DNA of 49,312 nucleotides from Fibrobacter sp. (GTDB lineage: Bacteria > Fibrobacterota > Fibrobacteria > Fibrobacterales > Fibrobacteraceae), in assembly GCA_024399015.1 (NCBI GenBank), contig JAKSIC010000023.1:1-49312 (forward strand), read 5' to 3'. Positions 15,878 to 25,900 of the stretch are shown one piece after another (positions within the stretch are counted from its first letter, which is position 1; every line of letters starts with the position of its first letter). The translations under genes were made by a program, and so were the position numbers. The notes beneath the pieces are model-generated. The model ran no database searches. It saw nothing but the letters and a program-made list of their open reading frames with translations, and had not been told where the DNA came from.

Positions 15878-17287
15878 TTACTTGATGTACTTGCGGACGT
15901 CGGTGACCTTGCCTTCGATGGCTGCAGCAGCAACCATGGCGGGGCTCATCAAAATGGTACGGCCAGTGGGGGAGCCCTGACGGCCCTTGAAGTTACGGTT
16001 GCTGGAGGAGGCGCTGACCTGGCGACCCTTCAGCTTATCCGGATTCATGGCGAGGCAGAGGGAGCAGCCAGCTTCGCGCCATTCTGCACCTGCTTCCTTA
16101 AAGATCTTGTCGAGGCCGAGAGCTTCTGCTTCCACCTTGATCTTCATGGAGCCCGGAACGACCCACATCTTGACGGTGTCGGCAACCTTGTGGCCCTTGA
16201 TGATTTCTGCAGCAGCCTGAAGGTCGGACAAGCGACCGTTGGTGCAGGAACCGACGAAAGCGATGTCGATGGGGGTGCCGATCATCTTGCCACCTTCTTC
16301 CCAGCCCATGTATTCATAAGCTTCGGAGATGACCTTCTTTTCGGAGCCTTCGAATTCAGAAATCTTCGGCATGTTGTCGTTGAGCTGGATTGCCTGAGCC
16401 GGAGTGATACCCCAGGTCACCATGGGTTCCAGGTTGTCGCAGTTGATTTCGATTTCGTCATCGAACTGAGCGTCGGCGTCGGTAGCCACGGACTTCCAGT
16501 AAGCGACAGCTTCATCCCACTTGTCTGCCTTGGGAGCGTAGGGCTTGCCCTTCAGGAATTCGAAGGTCTTTTCGTCGGGGTTGCAGTAACCAACGCGTGC
16601 ACCGCCTTCGATAGCCATGTTACAGATGGTCATACGGCCTTCCATGCTCATGGCTTCGATAACCGGGCCTGCAAATTCGTAAGCGTAGCCAACGCCACCG
16701 TTCACGCCAAGCTTTGCGATGTAGGCGAGGGCGACATCCTTAGCGGTAACGCCCGGCTTCAGCTTGCCGGTGAAGTTGATGCGGCGGGTCTTCAGCGGGC
16801 TCATAGCGAGAGTCTGGGTAGCGAGAACGTCTGCCACCTGGCTGGTACCGATACCGAATGCGATTGCACCGAAAGCGCCGTGGGTTGCAGTGTGGGAGTC
16901 ACCGCAAGCGACGGTCATACCCGGCTGGGTAACGCCTTCTTCCGGGCCAACAATGTGAATCACGCCCTGTTCGCAGGTCTTGGGGCCAAAGAACTTGATG
17001 CCGTTGGATTCGGTATTCTTTTCAATATGGGAGAACATTTCTTCGGAAATGCCATCCTGAAGAGGACGGTTACGTTCCGGGAAAGTGGTCGGAATGATGT
17101 GGTCAACGGTAGCGAAGGTACGTTCCGGGAACAGAACCTTGGTGCCTTCTTCACGAAGAGAAGCGAAAGCCTGGGGGCTGGTCACTTCGTGGCAGAGGTG
17201 GAGACCGATGAAAAGCTGGCACTGGCCGCTGGGAAGCTTAGCAACAGTGTGGCTTTCGAAAATTTTCTGGTATAATGATTTTCCCAT
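15878..17287 (-). CDS. leuC: 3-isopropylmalate dehydratase large subunit
   Basis: 469 residues, as expected. The 4Fe-4S cysteines lie in 'GSCTNGR' and 'CSLCLAMN'; other aconitase-family signatures are '[16 protein letters not shown]' and '[12 protein letters not shown]'. It catalyses the second step of leucine synthesis with LeuD. The operon is divergent from the GH5 gene; a TATATTTC sequence lies about 60-70 nt upstream of its ATG. No leader peptide rich in leucine codons was seen in that gap. Confidence 0.95.
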   Translation of the reverse strand: MGKSLYQKIFESHTVAKLPSGQCQLFIGLHLCHEVTSPQAFASLREEGTKVLFPERTFATVDHIIPTTFPERNRPLQDGISEEMFSHIEKNTESNGIKFFGPKTCEQGVIHIVGPEEGVTQPGMTVACGDSHTATHGAFGAIAFGIGTSQVADVLATQTLAMSPLKTRRINFTGKLKPGVTAKDVALAYIAKLGVNGGVGYAYEFAGPVIEAMSMEGRMTICNMAIEGGARVGYCNPDEKTFEFLKGKPYAPKADKWDEAVAYWKSVATDADAQFDDEIEINCDNLEPMVTWGITPAQAIQLNDNMPKISEFEGSEKKVISEAYEYMGWEEGGKMIGTPIDIAFVGSCTNGRLSDLQAAAEIIKGHKVADTVKMWVVPGSMKIKVEAEALGLDKIFKEAGAEWREAGCSLCLAMNPDKLKGRQVSASSSNRNFKGRQGSPTGRTILMSPAMVAAAAIEGKVTDVRKYIK

Positions 17288-17504
17288 AGTGTGTCTCGTT
17301 TGTTTGCGAGTCCGCGCAAGGCAGGCTCATTTTAAAATTTGCGGTTGAAATATAGCAATTTTGGGATAATTCGTTCCTAGAACGTTCTCTTAAACGCGTT
17401 GTGTGCGTTACATCAAATTGCTTACAAGTGTATACAGCTTTTGCTTGAAAATCCTGAAAAACCTTTATATTATATATATATTGGCTAAAAAACAAGGAAA
17501 AATC

Positions 17505-19814
17505 ATGAAGTATTCCCACATCCTTTTGGCTACAATGGTCTCCTCTTTTGGTTTGATGGCATGTTCCGATGACAAGCCTTCCAATCCGAATGGTGGTGAC
17601 AATCCTGGTTTCTATAGCAGTTCCTCCGTATTTGGTGGCGGTTCTGTTATTAACCCGGTACCGGGCTCTAGCTCGGCAGTTGTGCTTCCTCCCGATGAAG
17701 ATATTACCCAGAAGCCCATTTCTGGCGAAGAAAAGAAGCCCGATGGCACTGAATCTGTAACTTCTCAGGCATTCAACCTCAAGGGTGTTGCCGAAGGCCC
17801 CTTCAAGAGTGGTGCAAAGGTTAGCGTGGCATCTGTTGCCGCAGGCACCATGCTGGAAACTCCGGGCGCAGGTTCCGGTACCGTCAGCAACAATTTGGGC
17901 GCATATTCTGTTCAGGGCACCTTGACTTCCGCTATCGCAAGCATTACTGTCAGCGGAAGTTACCTTGACTACACCATGGACGAAGCAAAGACTTCTTCCG
18001 GCCTCAAGCTTATGACCGACCTTCGCAATCGCAAGACTGCCAATGTCAACTTCCTGACTCATTTGGAATACGAACGTGTCAAGAACCTTGTGACTACTTC
18101 TGGCCTTAGCTTTACCGCTGCAAAGGCTCGTGCAGAAAAGGAAGTTCTCGCGGCTCTCGGTTTCAAGGCCGACTCCACCTTGTTCGAAGATATTTCCCTC
18201 TATGACAGAAGCTCTGCCGGTGAAAACCTCCTGGCTATTACCACCATCTTGCTGAACGAACATTCTGCATCTGAAGTGGAAGCATTCCTCTCTGCAATTT
18301 CTGCAGATATTGCTCTGGATGGTAAGTGGGACGACGATGTTCTTCGCGCAGGCTTGGCTGATTTGTCCTACAACATGGACATCGGTTATCCGACTTCCGT
18401 TCTTTCCTACCTCAACAACAACGTTGACCTAGAATACTTCAAGGGCTCTGTAAGCCGTTTCTGGGCTGCCCAGTACAACTTGGGTAGCTGCAGCGCCGCT
18501 AATGAAGGCGAAATGAAGAACAACGGCAATATCAACAGCATTAACGTAGACAAGACCTTCATTTGCCAGGACTCCTCATGGCAGGAAGCAACTCCGGCTC
18601 AGGTAGCAAACATCTACGCAACCGCTTTGTTCGGCGCTTGCAACGACGCTATGCTTGGTACCATGAAGGAAAGCAATGGCGTTACCTATCTCTGTAAGGG
18701 CACGGCCTGGAAGGTTGCCGATGCAGACGATATGAAGAGTGCTGAAATCGCCGCCACCAATGGTGCCTGCAACGCTGCAAATATCGGTAAGGTTGCTTCT
18801 AGCGGCGGTAGCTATTACATGTGCCTCTCCGGAACCTGGCAGAAGCTGACCGCAACCCCGATTGACTACTCCAAGGGCCGCGCCATGAACAAGAAGCTCG
18901 GTCGTGGTTTGAACTTCGGTAACTCCTGGGATTCTCCGGGTGATGGTGATGGTGCTTGGAGCAACCCCATTAGCGATGGCGACTTTGCCGCTGTTGCAAA
19001 GCAGGGCTTCAATTCCGTGCGTATTCCGGTCCGTTGGTACACCGGTATGAGCAACAAGCTTAATGGTGTGAAGGCTGACGTTCAGTTGGCTATCAACGCT
19101 GGCCTTACCGTGATTGTCAACAGCCATCATAACGAACCGGTTTACGAAGCTGCAAAGAATGGTAACTTGAACAGCAAGCTGAACGACTTCAAGAACGAAT
19201 GGAAGCAGATTGCTCAGACTTTCGACTCCTTCCCGGATGACGCCGTCGTGTTCGAAATCTTCAACGAACCCCACGATATGACCCAGGATCAGGTGAACCA
19301 GATCATGACTGCTGGTTATGAAGCTATCCGTTCCGTATCCAAGGGCAAGACCATTATGTTCGAATCCAATGGTTATGCAAAGTTCGCTATGATTCCTAAG
19401 CTGAATCTTCCGAAGGATGGCAACATCATTGTGACTGGCCATTACTACGAACCCTACACCTTCTCTCATCAGGGTCACGGCTACGACTGTAACGGCAATG
19501 CAAACGATGGTATCAGCGCAATGCCGGGCCACTTCGCAAGCTACTTCGAAGAAATCGCCAAGGCATACCCGGATATCAACGGCGGCACCGTTCCCATGAA
19601 CATGGGTGAATTCGGTGTTGCAAACAAGGGTAGCTGCTCCGCTGTTTCCGATACCAAGCGTGATGCATGGACCGACGCTGTCCTTGCCCAGGCTGAAAAG
19701 TACGGCATGAGCTGGCATTACTGGTGCTACAAGAACTGCGGTGGCTTCGAAGCTTCCAATGGTAGCAGCTGGTATGGCAACATGCTCAACGTCTTCAAGA
19801 AGTACATGAAGTAA
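17505..19814 (+). CDS. Lipoprotein GH5 endoglucanase, multi-module
   Basis: 769 residues from ATG 17505, which follows an AAGGAAA ribosome-binding sequence; an upstream in-frame ATG (17403) is unlikely because the lipoprotein signal starts here (MKYSHILLATMVSSFGLMAC, lipobox LMAC). After a Ser/Pro/Gly-rich linker comes a beta-rich domain (about 85-155), then a helical region, then two short Cys/Trp modules (about 325-365 and 420-450) of the form 'G...C..A.EG....NG......Y.C....W' seen in Fibrobacter surface enzymes. The GH5 domain fills the C-terminal 300 residues: 'GRGLNFGNSW', 'NSVRIPVRW', 'VNSHHNEP', acid/base Glu in 'FEIFNEPH', nucleophile Glu in 'MNMGEFGVAN', and 'WHYWCYKNCGG'. It should hydrolyse beta-1,4-glucans at the cell surface. 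Confidence 0.9.
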   Translation: MKYSHILLATMVSSFGLMACSDDKPSNPNGGDNPGFYSSSSVFGGGSVINPVPGSSSAVVLPPDEDITQKPISGEEKKPDGTESVTSQAFNLKGVAEGPFKSGAKVSVASVAAGTMLETPGAGSGTVSNNLGAYSVQGTLTSAIASITVSGSYLDYTMDEAKTSSGLKLMTDLRNRKTANVNFLTHLEYERVKNLVTTSGLSFTAAKARAEKEVLAALGFKADSTLFEDISLYDRSSAGENLLAITTILLNEHSASEVEAFLSAISADIALDGKWDDDVLRAGLADLSYNMDIGYPTSVLSYLNNNVDLEYFKGSVSRFWAAQYNLGSCSAANEGEMKNNGNINSINVDKTFICQDSSWQEATPAQVANIYATALFGACNDAMLGTMKESNGVTYLCKGTAWKVADADDMKSAEIAATNGACNAANIGKVASSGGSYYMCLSGTWQKLTATPIDYSKGRAMNKKLGRGLNFGNSWDSPGDGDGAWSNPISDGDFAAVAKQGFNSVRIPVRWYTGMSNKLNGVKADVQLAINAGLTVIVNSHHNEPVYEAAKNGNLNSKLNDFKNEWKQIAQTFDSFPDDAVVFEIFNEPHDMTQDQVNQIMTAGYEAIRSVSKGKTIMFESNGYAKFAMIPKLNLPKDGNIIVTGHYYEPYTFSHQGHGYDCNGNANDGISAMPGHFASYFEEIAKAYPDINGGTVPMNMGEFGVANKGSCSAVSDTKRDAWTDAVLAQAEKYGMSWHYWCYKNCGGFEASNGSSWYGNMLNVFKKYMK

Positions 19815-19837
19815 TTCTTTAAGGCAAGAAATTGAAA

Positions 19838-19868
19838 GGCCGCAGAGAATATCTGCGGTCTTTTTTTT
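19838..19868 (+). terminator. Rho-independent terminator
   Basis: GGCCGCAGA pairs with TCTGCGGTC (one G-T) and is followed by eight T. Confidence 0.9.
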
Positions 19869-19932
19869 GTAGTCGTAGGGGCGGCATTGATTTGTTATTT
19901 ACAGTCACCGTACGGGTGGTGCTTGCGCAAAT

Positions 19933-19964
19933 AAAAAGGCCTGCGTTTTGGACGCAGGCTTTTA
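19933..19964 (-). terminator. Terminator of the small lipoprotein gene
   Basis: GCCTGCG (19939-19945) / CGCAGGC (19953-19959); on the minus strand the stem is followed by a T5 tract. It begins 20-odd nt after the stop. Confidence 0.85.
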
Positions 19965-19983
19965 TTCTTGATTTTAAGAAGGA

Positions 19984-20433
19984 TTAGTACTTTTCGATTT
20001 CGGTATCGAACTGGTACTTTTCCTTGTAGTAGGAAAGCATGTCGCTGGGGCCGGAGAACGATGCTGCACGGACTGCTTCGCGAACGTTAGGATCCTGTCG
20101 GGACATTTCAAGAATCTTTTCGTCGATGACCTTGAACATAAGGGTGTTTGCAGCCATGGCAACGTGATTCTGGTTGAAGTTCAGACCGTAACGGCGTTCC
20201 AGCATCTGGAACAGTTCAGCCTGGCAATTGGTCTCAGGAGGATTCTTCTTTGCGACAGGCATGTAGCAGTTGTCGATGTATTCCTGCTTGAGTTCTACGA
20301 TGGTGCTGTCAATGGCGGGAATGCTCTTGCCCGGTTCGTGGCTTGCCAATTCAGACTTGGGGGTGACGATTCCGGAGCATCCGGTGAGAAGGGTTGCGGT
20401 CATGGTTGCGAACGCCAAAACACTAAACTTCAT
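19984..20433 (-). CDS. Small lipoprotein, unknown function
   Basis: 149 residues. A lipoprotein signal peptide ends in the lipobox LTGC (MKFSVLAFATMTATLLTGC), so the protein should be anchored by Cys19. The mature part is helical and carries two Cys (DNCYMP, ETNCQA). It ends 'MLSYYKEKYQFDTEIEKY'. I recognise no family. An AAGGAAAAG ribosome-binding sequence precedes the ATG. It is monocistronic, with its own terminator. Confidence 0.75.
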   Translation of the reverse strand: MKFSVLAFATMTATLLTGCSGIVTPKSELASHEPGKSIPAIDSTIVELKQEYIDNCYMPVAKKNPPETNCQAELFQMLERRYGLNFNQNHVAMAANTLMFKVIDEKILEMSRQDPNVREAVRAASFSGPSDMLSYYKEKYQFDTEIEKY

Positions 20434-20640
20434 TTACTTTTCCTTTTGATTAACCCGTTATTGACCAAATCCCTAATTCCGTGTACAAAGTTATTTAATT
20501 GTTGTTTTCTTGGCGAGATTTAGAACGTAACATTTCGCTTACAAAGCGCTTAAATTAAGTAAATTTTCGCTTTTTACAGGGTGTTTTGCGAGTTTACGTG
20601 AGGGGTGTCACAACGAAAAAATGTTGTGAAAAAAACAACG

Positions 20641-22158
20641 CTACGGGCTGCTTGGCTTGAACATATAGAACCACTGAATCGGGTCTATTACGTTGTACTT
20701 GACGTTGCCAATTCTCTTGGTTCCTTTTTTGTCGATAAGACCAGTAACCACGTGGGCGTGAGGGCCGGTGGTATGGCCTGTGGTGCCTACAGTTGCAATG
20801 GGATCGCCAGCCATGACTTCCTGGCCGTCGAGGTAAAGAAGTTTGTCGCAGTGCATAAACAAGATGACGTCCTTTTCGCGGACGAGACCGATGATAACGC
20901 CACCGCGTTCGTCGCGGCTTGTCCAGGCCTTTGCTGCAAAGGGTGCGAGAATGCGGGCGCCTTGGCGGCTTGCAAGGTCAATGCCGTTGTGCTGACGGTC
21001 TACGGATGTTGCGTTGGCGTGGTAGAATTCAGTAAGGTAGCTTACGCTGTCGGAAACAATGGATGTCCAGTATTTCCAAGCCGCGCCGATGGAGTCTGCG
21101 GCTGTCTTCTGGAAAAAGTCCGGACGGGAGAACTTGAGTACGGTTCCTTCGGGAGGAATGTTGAAGTTTTCCTTTTTCCAGGAACTCTGTTCGTATCCGT
21201 TTTCTTCGAGAGTGACGTCCACATACTGGCGGATCATGCGTTCGTTGGTAATGAGGGCGTTGAATCGTCCAATGGCGTAACGAGCGATACGTTGTACGCT
21301 TTCCTTGCCGTCGAAGGTGTATTCGAAGGATGGGGCCACAGCGATCTTGTCGCGTTCGTGGCTACGGTCGCGGAGGTTTGAAATGCCTGGATCCACCTTC
21401 GTTACAAAGAAGAAGGGGAGGGCAATCGCAACCAAAAGAAACAGGGGGAAAGCTTTTCGGAAAACCTTGGAAATTCCGTCGAGAGGATTCTTCTTGAGGA
21501 TGCCGATCTTGTGGAGGCTTTCCACGATTCTTGCAAACTCCTTGGGATCCTTATGCCAATCGCACTTGCGGATTTCCTTGTAGAAGGATTCGCTTTTCGC
21601 AACAGCCTTTGCCGCCCGCGGGAAACGCTTCTTGTTTGGTGCCGTGGGCAGTAGCCAGAGTACAGGCGCCTTTTGCAGGCTGGGTGCATCCTGAAGGTAG
21701 ATGGAGGCGTCTTCGACGCTGTCTCCGTCTACAATGAGCAAGCGGGCGGCAAGCATAATGCGTGACGCTTCTTCCTCGGTAATTTCAGTAGGCAGGATGC
21801 CGATAACTTGGGGCGCAGCCTTCTTGATGAGTTGCAGGTTGTGGTAGAAATTTCTGAACTGGTCGTCATTCTGGGGGAGAACTCTGGCGCCCGTAATAAT
21901 CCAGTTGGAATCGGATGCAGCGAACTTGTCAATTGCATCCTTTTCTAACAAATTATCGAACAGGTAATCCGTGGTGAATTCTGCATTTCCCTTAAAATGA
22001 TTTTTTCCGGAGAAGTCCACAATAACAAAACGTGCGCCGACGTTCATCGCCAGCGCAAAGTTTTGCAAGGTCTCCAGAGGAATATCCGATTCGCCGGGGA
22101 AGGCGAAAAGGGTTAGACCGCCTTGCTTGAACAAGTAGTCCAGAACCTTTTTCTGCAT
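20641..22158 (-). CDS. M23-family (LytM-type) metallopeptidase with membrane anchor
   Basis: 505 residues. The first 235 residues form a cytoplasmic domain without recognised motif. One membrane span follows (FPLFLLVAIALPFFFV, about 238-253), then a periplasmic helical part and, in the last 120 residues, an M23 domain: 'HNGIDLASRQGARILAPFAAKAW' parts (HNGIDL with the zinc His and Asp), 'MHCDKLLYLDGQEV', 'GDPIATVGTTG' and the HxH pair in 'GPHAHV'. The zinc ligands are therefore complete and a peptidoglycan endopeptidase activity is expected. The gene lies 19 nt after the small gene 22178-22588 and is probably co-transcribed. Confidence 0.85.
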   Translation of the reverse strand: MQKKVLDYLFKQGGLTLFAFPGESDIPLETLQNFALAMNVGARFVIVDFSGKNHFKGNAEFTTDYLFDNLLEKDAIDKFAASDSNWIITGARVLPQNDDQFRNFYHNLQLIKKAAPQVIGILPTEITEEEASRIMLAARLLIVDGDSVEDASIYLQDAPSLQKAPVLWLLPTAPNKKRFPRAAKAVAKSESFYKEIRKCDWHKDPKEFARIVESLHKIGILKKNPLDGISKVFRKAFPLFLLVAIALPFFFVTKVDPGISNLRDRSHERDKIAVAPSFEYTFDGKESVQRIARYAIGRFNALITNERMIRQYVDVTLEENGYEQSSWKKENFNIPPEGTVLKFSRPDFFQKTAADSIGAAWKYWTSIVSDSVSYLTEFYHANATSVDRQHNGIDLASRQGARILAPFAAKAWTSRDERGGVIIGLVREKDVILFMHCDKLLYLDGQEVMAGDPIATVGTTGHTTGPHAHVVTGLIDKKGTKRIGNVKYNVIDPIQWFYMFKPSSP

Positions 22159-22177
22159 CTACTGTGCCGCAGTTAGA

Positions 22178-22588
22178 TTAGGCCTTCTGGGTGCCGCGGG
22201 GGTAGGTGAAGCCTGCAGGAGGAGCTGCAACGAACTTGTCGATCTGCAGGTAGAGTTCTTCTGCAGAAGCGGACGGGTTGAAGTAGATTTCCTGGTTGCG
22301 GTTCTGGGTGCGGCCCTTGAGGGGTTCGCTACGGCGAGAACGGCTTACGACACCGAGGGGGAGCACTTCCAAAAGCGGAAGCAGGTTGAAATAGCGGAAC
22401 AAGCTGAAGTTCTTCTGCCAGGTGGAACGTTCTGCCAGAACAGCGAAGGTACCGTCGAAGATTGCCTTGGACTGGAGAAGTTCATCAGAAGTCATGGTGA
22501 CCAGTTCGTGATTGGTGGGGAAGTTGTTCACGAAGTTGACCATGTCGCCCTTGAGATAGTTGGCGTCGCAGAGGAAAACAAATTTCAT
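22178..22588 (-). CDS. Conserved small protein, unknown function
   Basis: 136 residues from the Met in MKFVFLCDANYLKGD; a longer in-frame start (22627) adds a Lys/Asn-rich stretch and is less likely. The product looks like a small alpha/beta domain with a hydrophobic first strand, ends 'FVAAPPAGFTYPRGTQKA', and contains 'PLGVVSRSRRSEPLKGR'. No signal peptide or family recognised. Upstream partner of the M23 peptidase. Confidence 0.65.
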   Translation of the reverse strand: MKFVFLCDANYLKGDMVNFVNNFPTNHELVTMTSDELLQSKAIFDGTFAVLAERSTWQKNFSLFRYFNLLPLLEVLPLGVVSRSRRSEPLKGRTQNRNQEIYFNPSASAEELYLQIDKFVAAPPAGFTYPRGTQKA

Positions 22589-22943
22589 TTCTATACCCGT
22601 TTTTGAGATTTTTTTGTTGTTTTTCAAAGATAATTCATTTTTTAGGGCTTGTCAGTGATTTTTGGGGTCTGGAAAGGGGTGGGTTGACCAAAAAATGCAG
22701 ATTTTGCAAAAAATTTACATTACTTTTTTATGATGCACGTAACTCATTGACTATCAACGACTTACGAGATTTTAATAAAAATTTTTGGAAACAAAGTGGC
22801 GTTTTTTGTAGTAAAAACGCAAGTTTTTGTAAAAAATGTGATTTAAATCATTATATTTGAGCCTATAAAACACGCAGAACCACTAGCGTGCTTTGATGAT
22901 TTTTAAAGCAAAAGTGGATAGATGTATTTATGGGAGATCATAA
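22589..22943. other. AT-rich divergent promoter region
   Basis: About 355 nt, unusually rich in A/T with many TTTTTG runs. The right part contains the promoter of the giant repeat gene (22826-22859) and its GGGAG ribosome-binding site. No gene seen. Confidence 0.6.
22826..22859 (+). promoter_or_regulatory. FCB-type promoter of the giant repeat gene
   Basis: TTTG (22826-22829) and TATATTTG (22852-22859) are spaced by 22 nt, both matching the Bacteroidetes consensus TTTG/TAnnTTTG. Transcription would start near 22865, giving an 80-nt leader. Confidence 0.6.
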
Positions 22944-25900
22944 ATGAAACGTAAAAATTGGTCTGTAACGGCACTCCTTGCTTCTGCAGGGTTGTTGGCT
23001 TCCTGGGGTATCGCTCAGGAAGCCTCCGATGTTCCTGCCGTTGAAAACGAAGCACCGTCCGTCAATGGTATTCCGGGAGAATCCATCGACGAAGGCGGCA
23101 AGTTTGCACCGATCAAGCTGGACAAGTATGTGACCGACGACGCGGACAAGCCTGCTCAGTTGAAGTGGTCTGTTTCTGGTAACAAGAAACTCAAGGTGAC
23201 CATTTCTCCGGATCGTATCGCAACCATCGAAACTCCGGACAAGTACTGGAACGGTAACGAAGACATTACCTTCGCAGCTACTGACACCAAGGGTGCCATC
23301 GGTTCTGAAACCGTGAACTTCAATGTGGAGTCCGTGAACAATCCGCCGGTGGTGGCTCAGATTCCTGACCAGACTATCGACGAAGGTAAGCAGTTCACCA
23401 AGATCCGCTTGGATGACTTCGTTACTGACCCCGATCATCCCAAGAACCAGATGCTCTGGGAATTCGACATCCAACCGGTGGGCAAGGATCAGGCCGAAGG
23501 CGACCTGAACGTTGAAATCGACCCGAACCGCGTTGCTACTGTCGTTATCCCCGACACCAACTGGTACGGTACCGCTAAGATCAAGTTCACCGCTACCGAT
23601 GGTGAATACGCTAGCGACTCCAAGACCGCGCTCTTCACCGTGAAGTCCATCAACGATGCTCCGGTTCTCCAGAAGATCCCGAACCAGACCATCGAGGAAA
23701 AGAGCGAATTCGAATCCATCAGCCTTACCGACTACGTTAGCGACGTTGACGACGATCCGGCAAAGATCAAGTGGACCGTCGAAGGCGGCAAGGACCTGAA
23801 GATCGACATCGACAAGTACGGTACCGCAAACATCAAGATTCCTAACGAATACTGGAACGGTTCTGAAACCTTTACCTTCACAGCTACCGACCCGGCCGGC
23901 GCTTCCGTAAGCACCAAGGCTACCTTCACCGTGAAGTCCATCAACGACCCGCCGGAATTTGTACAGGATGTTCCTGAACAGACCATCGACGAAAAGCAGT
24001 CCTTCAAGCCCATTGAACTGGACAAGCTGGTCAAGGATCCGGACCACTCTTTCGAACAACTTAAGTGGACTGTTTCCGGCAACAAGGACCTGAAGGTTGC
24101 CTTCAGTGGCAAGACCGCCAACATCCAGATTCCGAACAAGCTCTGGAACGGTTACGAATCCTTGAAGTTCAAGGTTTGCGACCCGGCTGGCGCATGCGCT
24201 GAATCCGAAAACACCTTCACCGTAAATTCCGTCAATGATAAACCGGAATTCGTGAAGGCAATTCCGAACCAGAACATCGACGAAAAGAAGCAGTTCGCCA
24301 AGATCCGTCTCGACGAATTCGTGAAGGATGCCGACCACAAGAATTCCGAACTCTCCTGGGAAGCCGATGTGAAGCACCAGGGTAAGGAACCGGAATCCGG
24401 TACCCTCAACGTGAATATCGACGAATCCCATGTGGCTTCCATCGAAATTCCGGATACCTACTGGAACGGTACTGCAGTGGTGACCTTCACCTGCACCGAC
24501 CCGGATGGCGCTTCCATTAAGCAGGATGTGACTTTGTCTGTAAAGTCCATCAACGACCTCCCGGTATTTACCAAGATTCCTGATCAGACCATCGAAGAAA
24601 AGAACGAACTTTCTTCTATCGTTCTCGACGAATACCTGACCGACGCCGACCACGATATCTCCAAGCTCAAGGTTGAAATTACCGGCAACAAGGATATCAA
24701 GGTTAACTTGAACCAGAAGACTCGCGAAGTTTCCTTCAAGACTCCGAGCGAACTCTGGAACGGTTCTGAAACTCTGACCTTTACCGCTACCGACCCGGAA
24801 GGTGGCGTTGCCAAGACTCAGATGAAGCTCACCGTGAAGTCCATCAACGATCCTCCCGTTATGAAGGACATCCCGGAACAGAACATCAAGGAAAAGGAAC
24901 AGTTCAAGACTGTTGAACTGGACAAGTATGTTGAAGACCTGGACCACGATAAGGCTAAGCTGAAGTGGACCGTCACTGGTAACCGTGAACTCAAGGTCAC
25001 CATCGACGCTAACCGTGTCATGAAGATTGTGCCGCCGTCTCCGCAGTGGAACGGTTCCGAAACCCTCACCATCAAGGTGACCGACCCGGAAGGCGCAACC
25101 GACGAACGTTCTGTTTCCTACACTGTTGAATCCGTGAACGATGTTCCGGAATTCGTCAAGCAGGTTGCACCGCAGACTATTAAGGAAAAGGCTCAGTTCC
25201 AGCCCATCAAGCTCGGCGAAATGGTTCGCGACCTCGACCACAAGCTCAGCGATCTCACCTTCTCTGTTGACGTCAAGTCTACCGTCAAGGGCAAGGAAGC
25301 TGGCCTCAATGTTGAAATCGACGCTCAGCAGGTTGCTAAGATCATCATCCCGGACAAACTCTGGAATGGTGCTGACGAAATCACCTTTACTGTAACTGAC
25401 CCGGATGGCGCTAAGGCTACCTCTAAGGCTCTCTTCACCGTTCAGTCTGTGAACGATGTCCCGACCCTCAAGAAGATTCCGGACCAGATGATTGATGAAA
25501 AGCAGGAATTTGCTTCCGTCAACCTGGCTGAACTCGCTGCTGACGCAGACCACGCTTTCAAGGATTTGAAGTGGACTGTTACCGGCAACAAGGATTTGAA
25601 GATTGATATTTCTAAGGATGGCGTTGCTACCATCAAGACCCCGAACAAGCTCTGGAACGGTTCCGAAAAGGTTATCTTCACTGTAACCGACCCGGAAGGC
25701 GCAAATGCTAAGTCTGAAGCCGTGTTCACCGTGAAGTCCATTAACGATGCTCCGGTCATGAAGGACATCGCTAACCAGACCATCAAGGAAAAGGGTGAAT
25801 TCAAGACCATTAGCCTGAATGACTTCGTTTCCGATGAAGACCACGACAAGAAGAACTTGAAGTGGACCGTTTCCGGCAACAAGGAACTCAAGGTTGTTAT

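Noticed and set aside
15869-17275. 468-codon plus-strand frame over leuC
   Set aside because: Shadow of leuC, same phase relation and composition as other antisense frames here.
20602-20632. CACAAC/GTTGTG hairpin after the M23 gene as terminator
   Set aside because: Stem is only 6 bp and no T tract follows on the strand that would need it.
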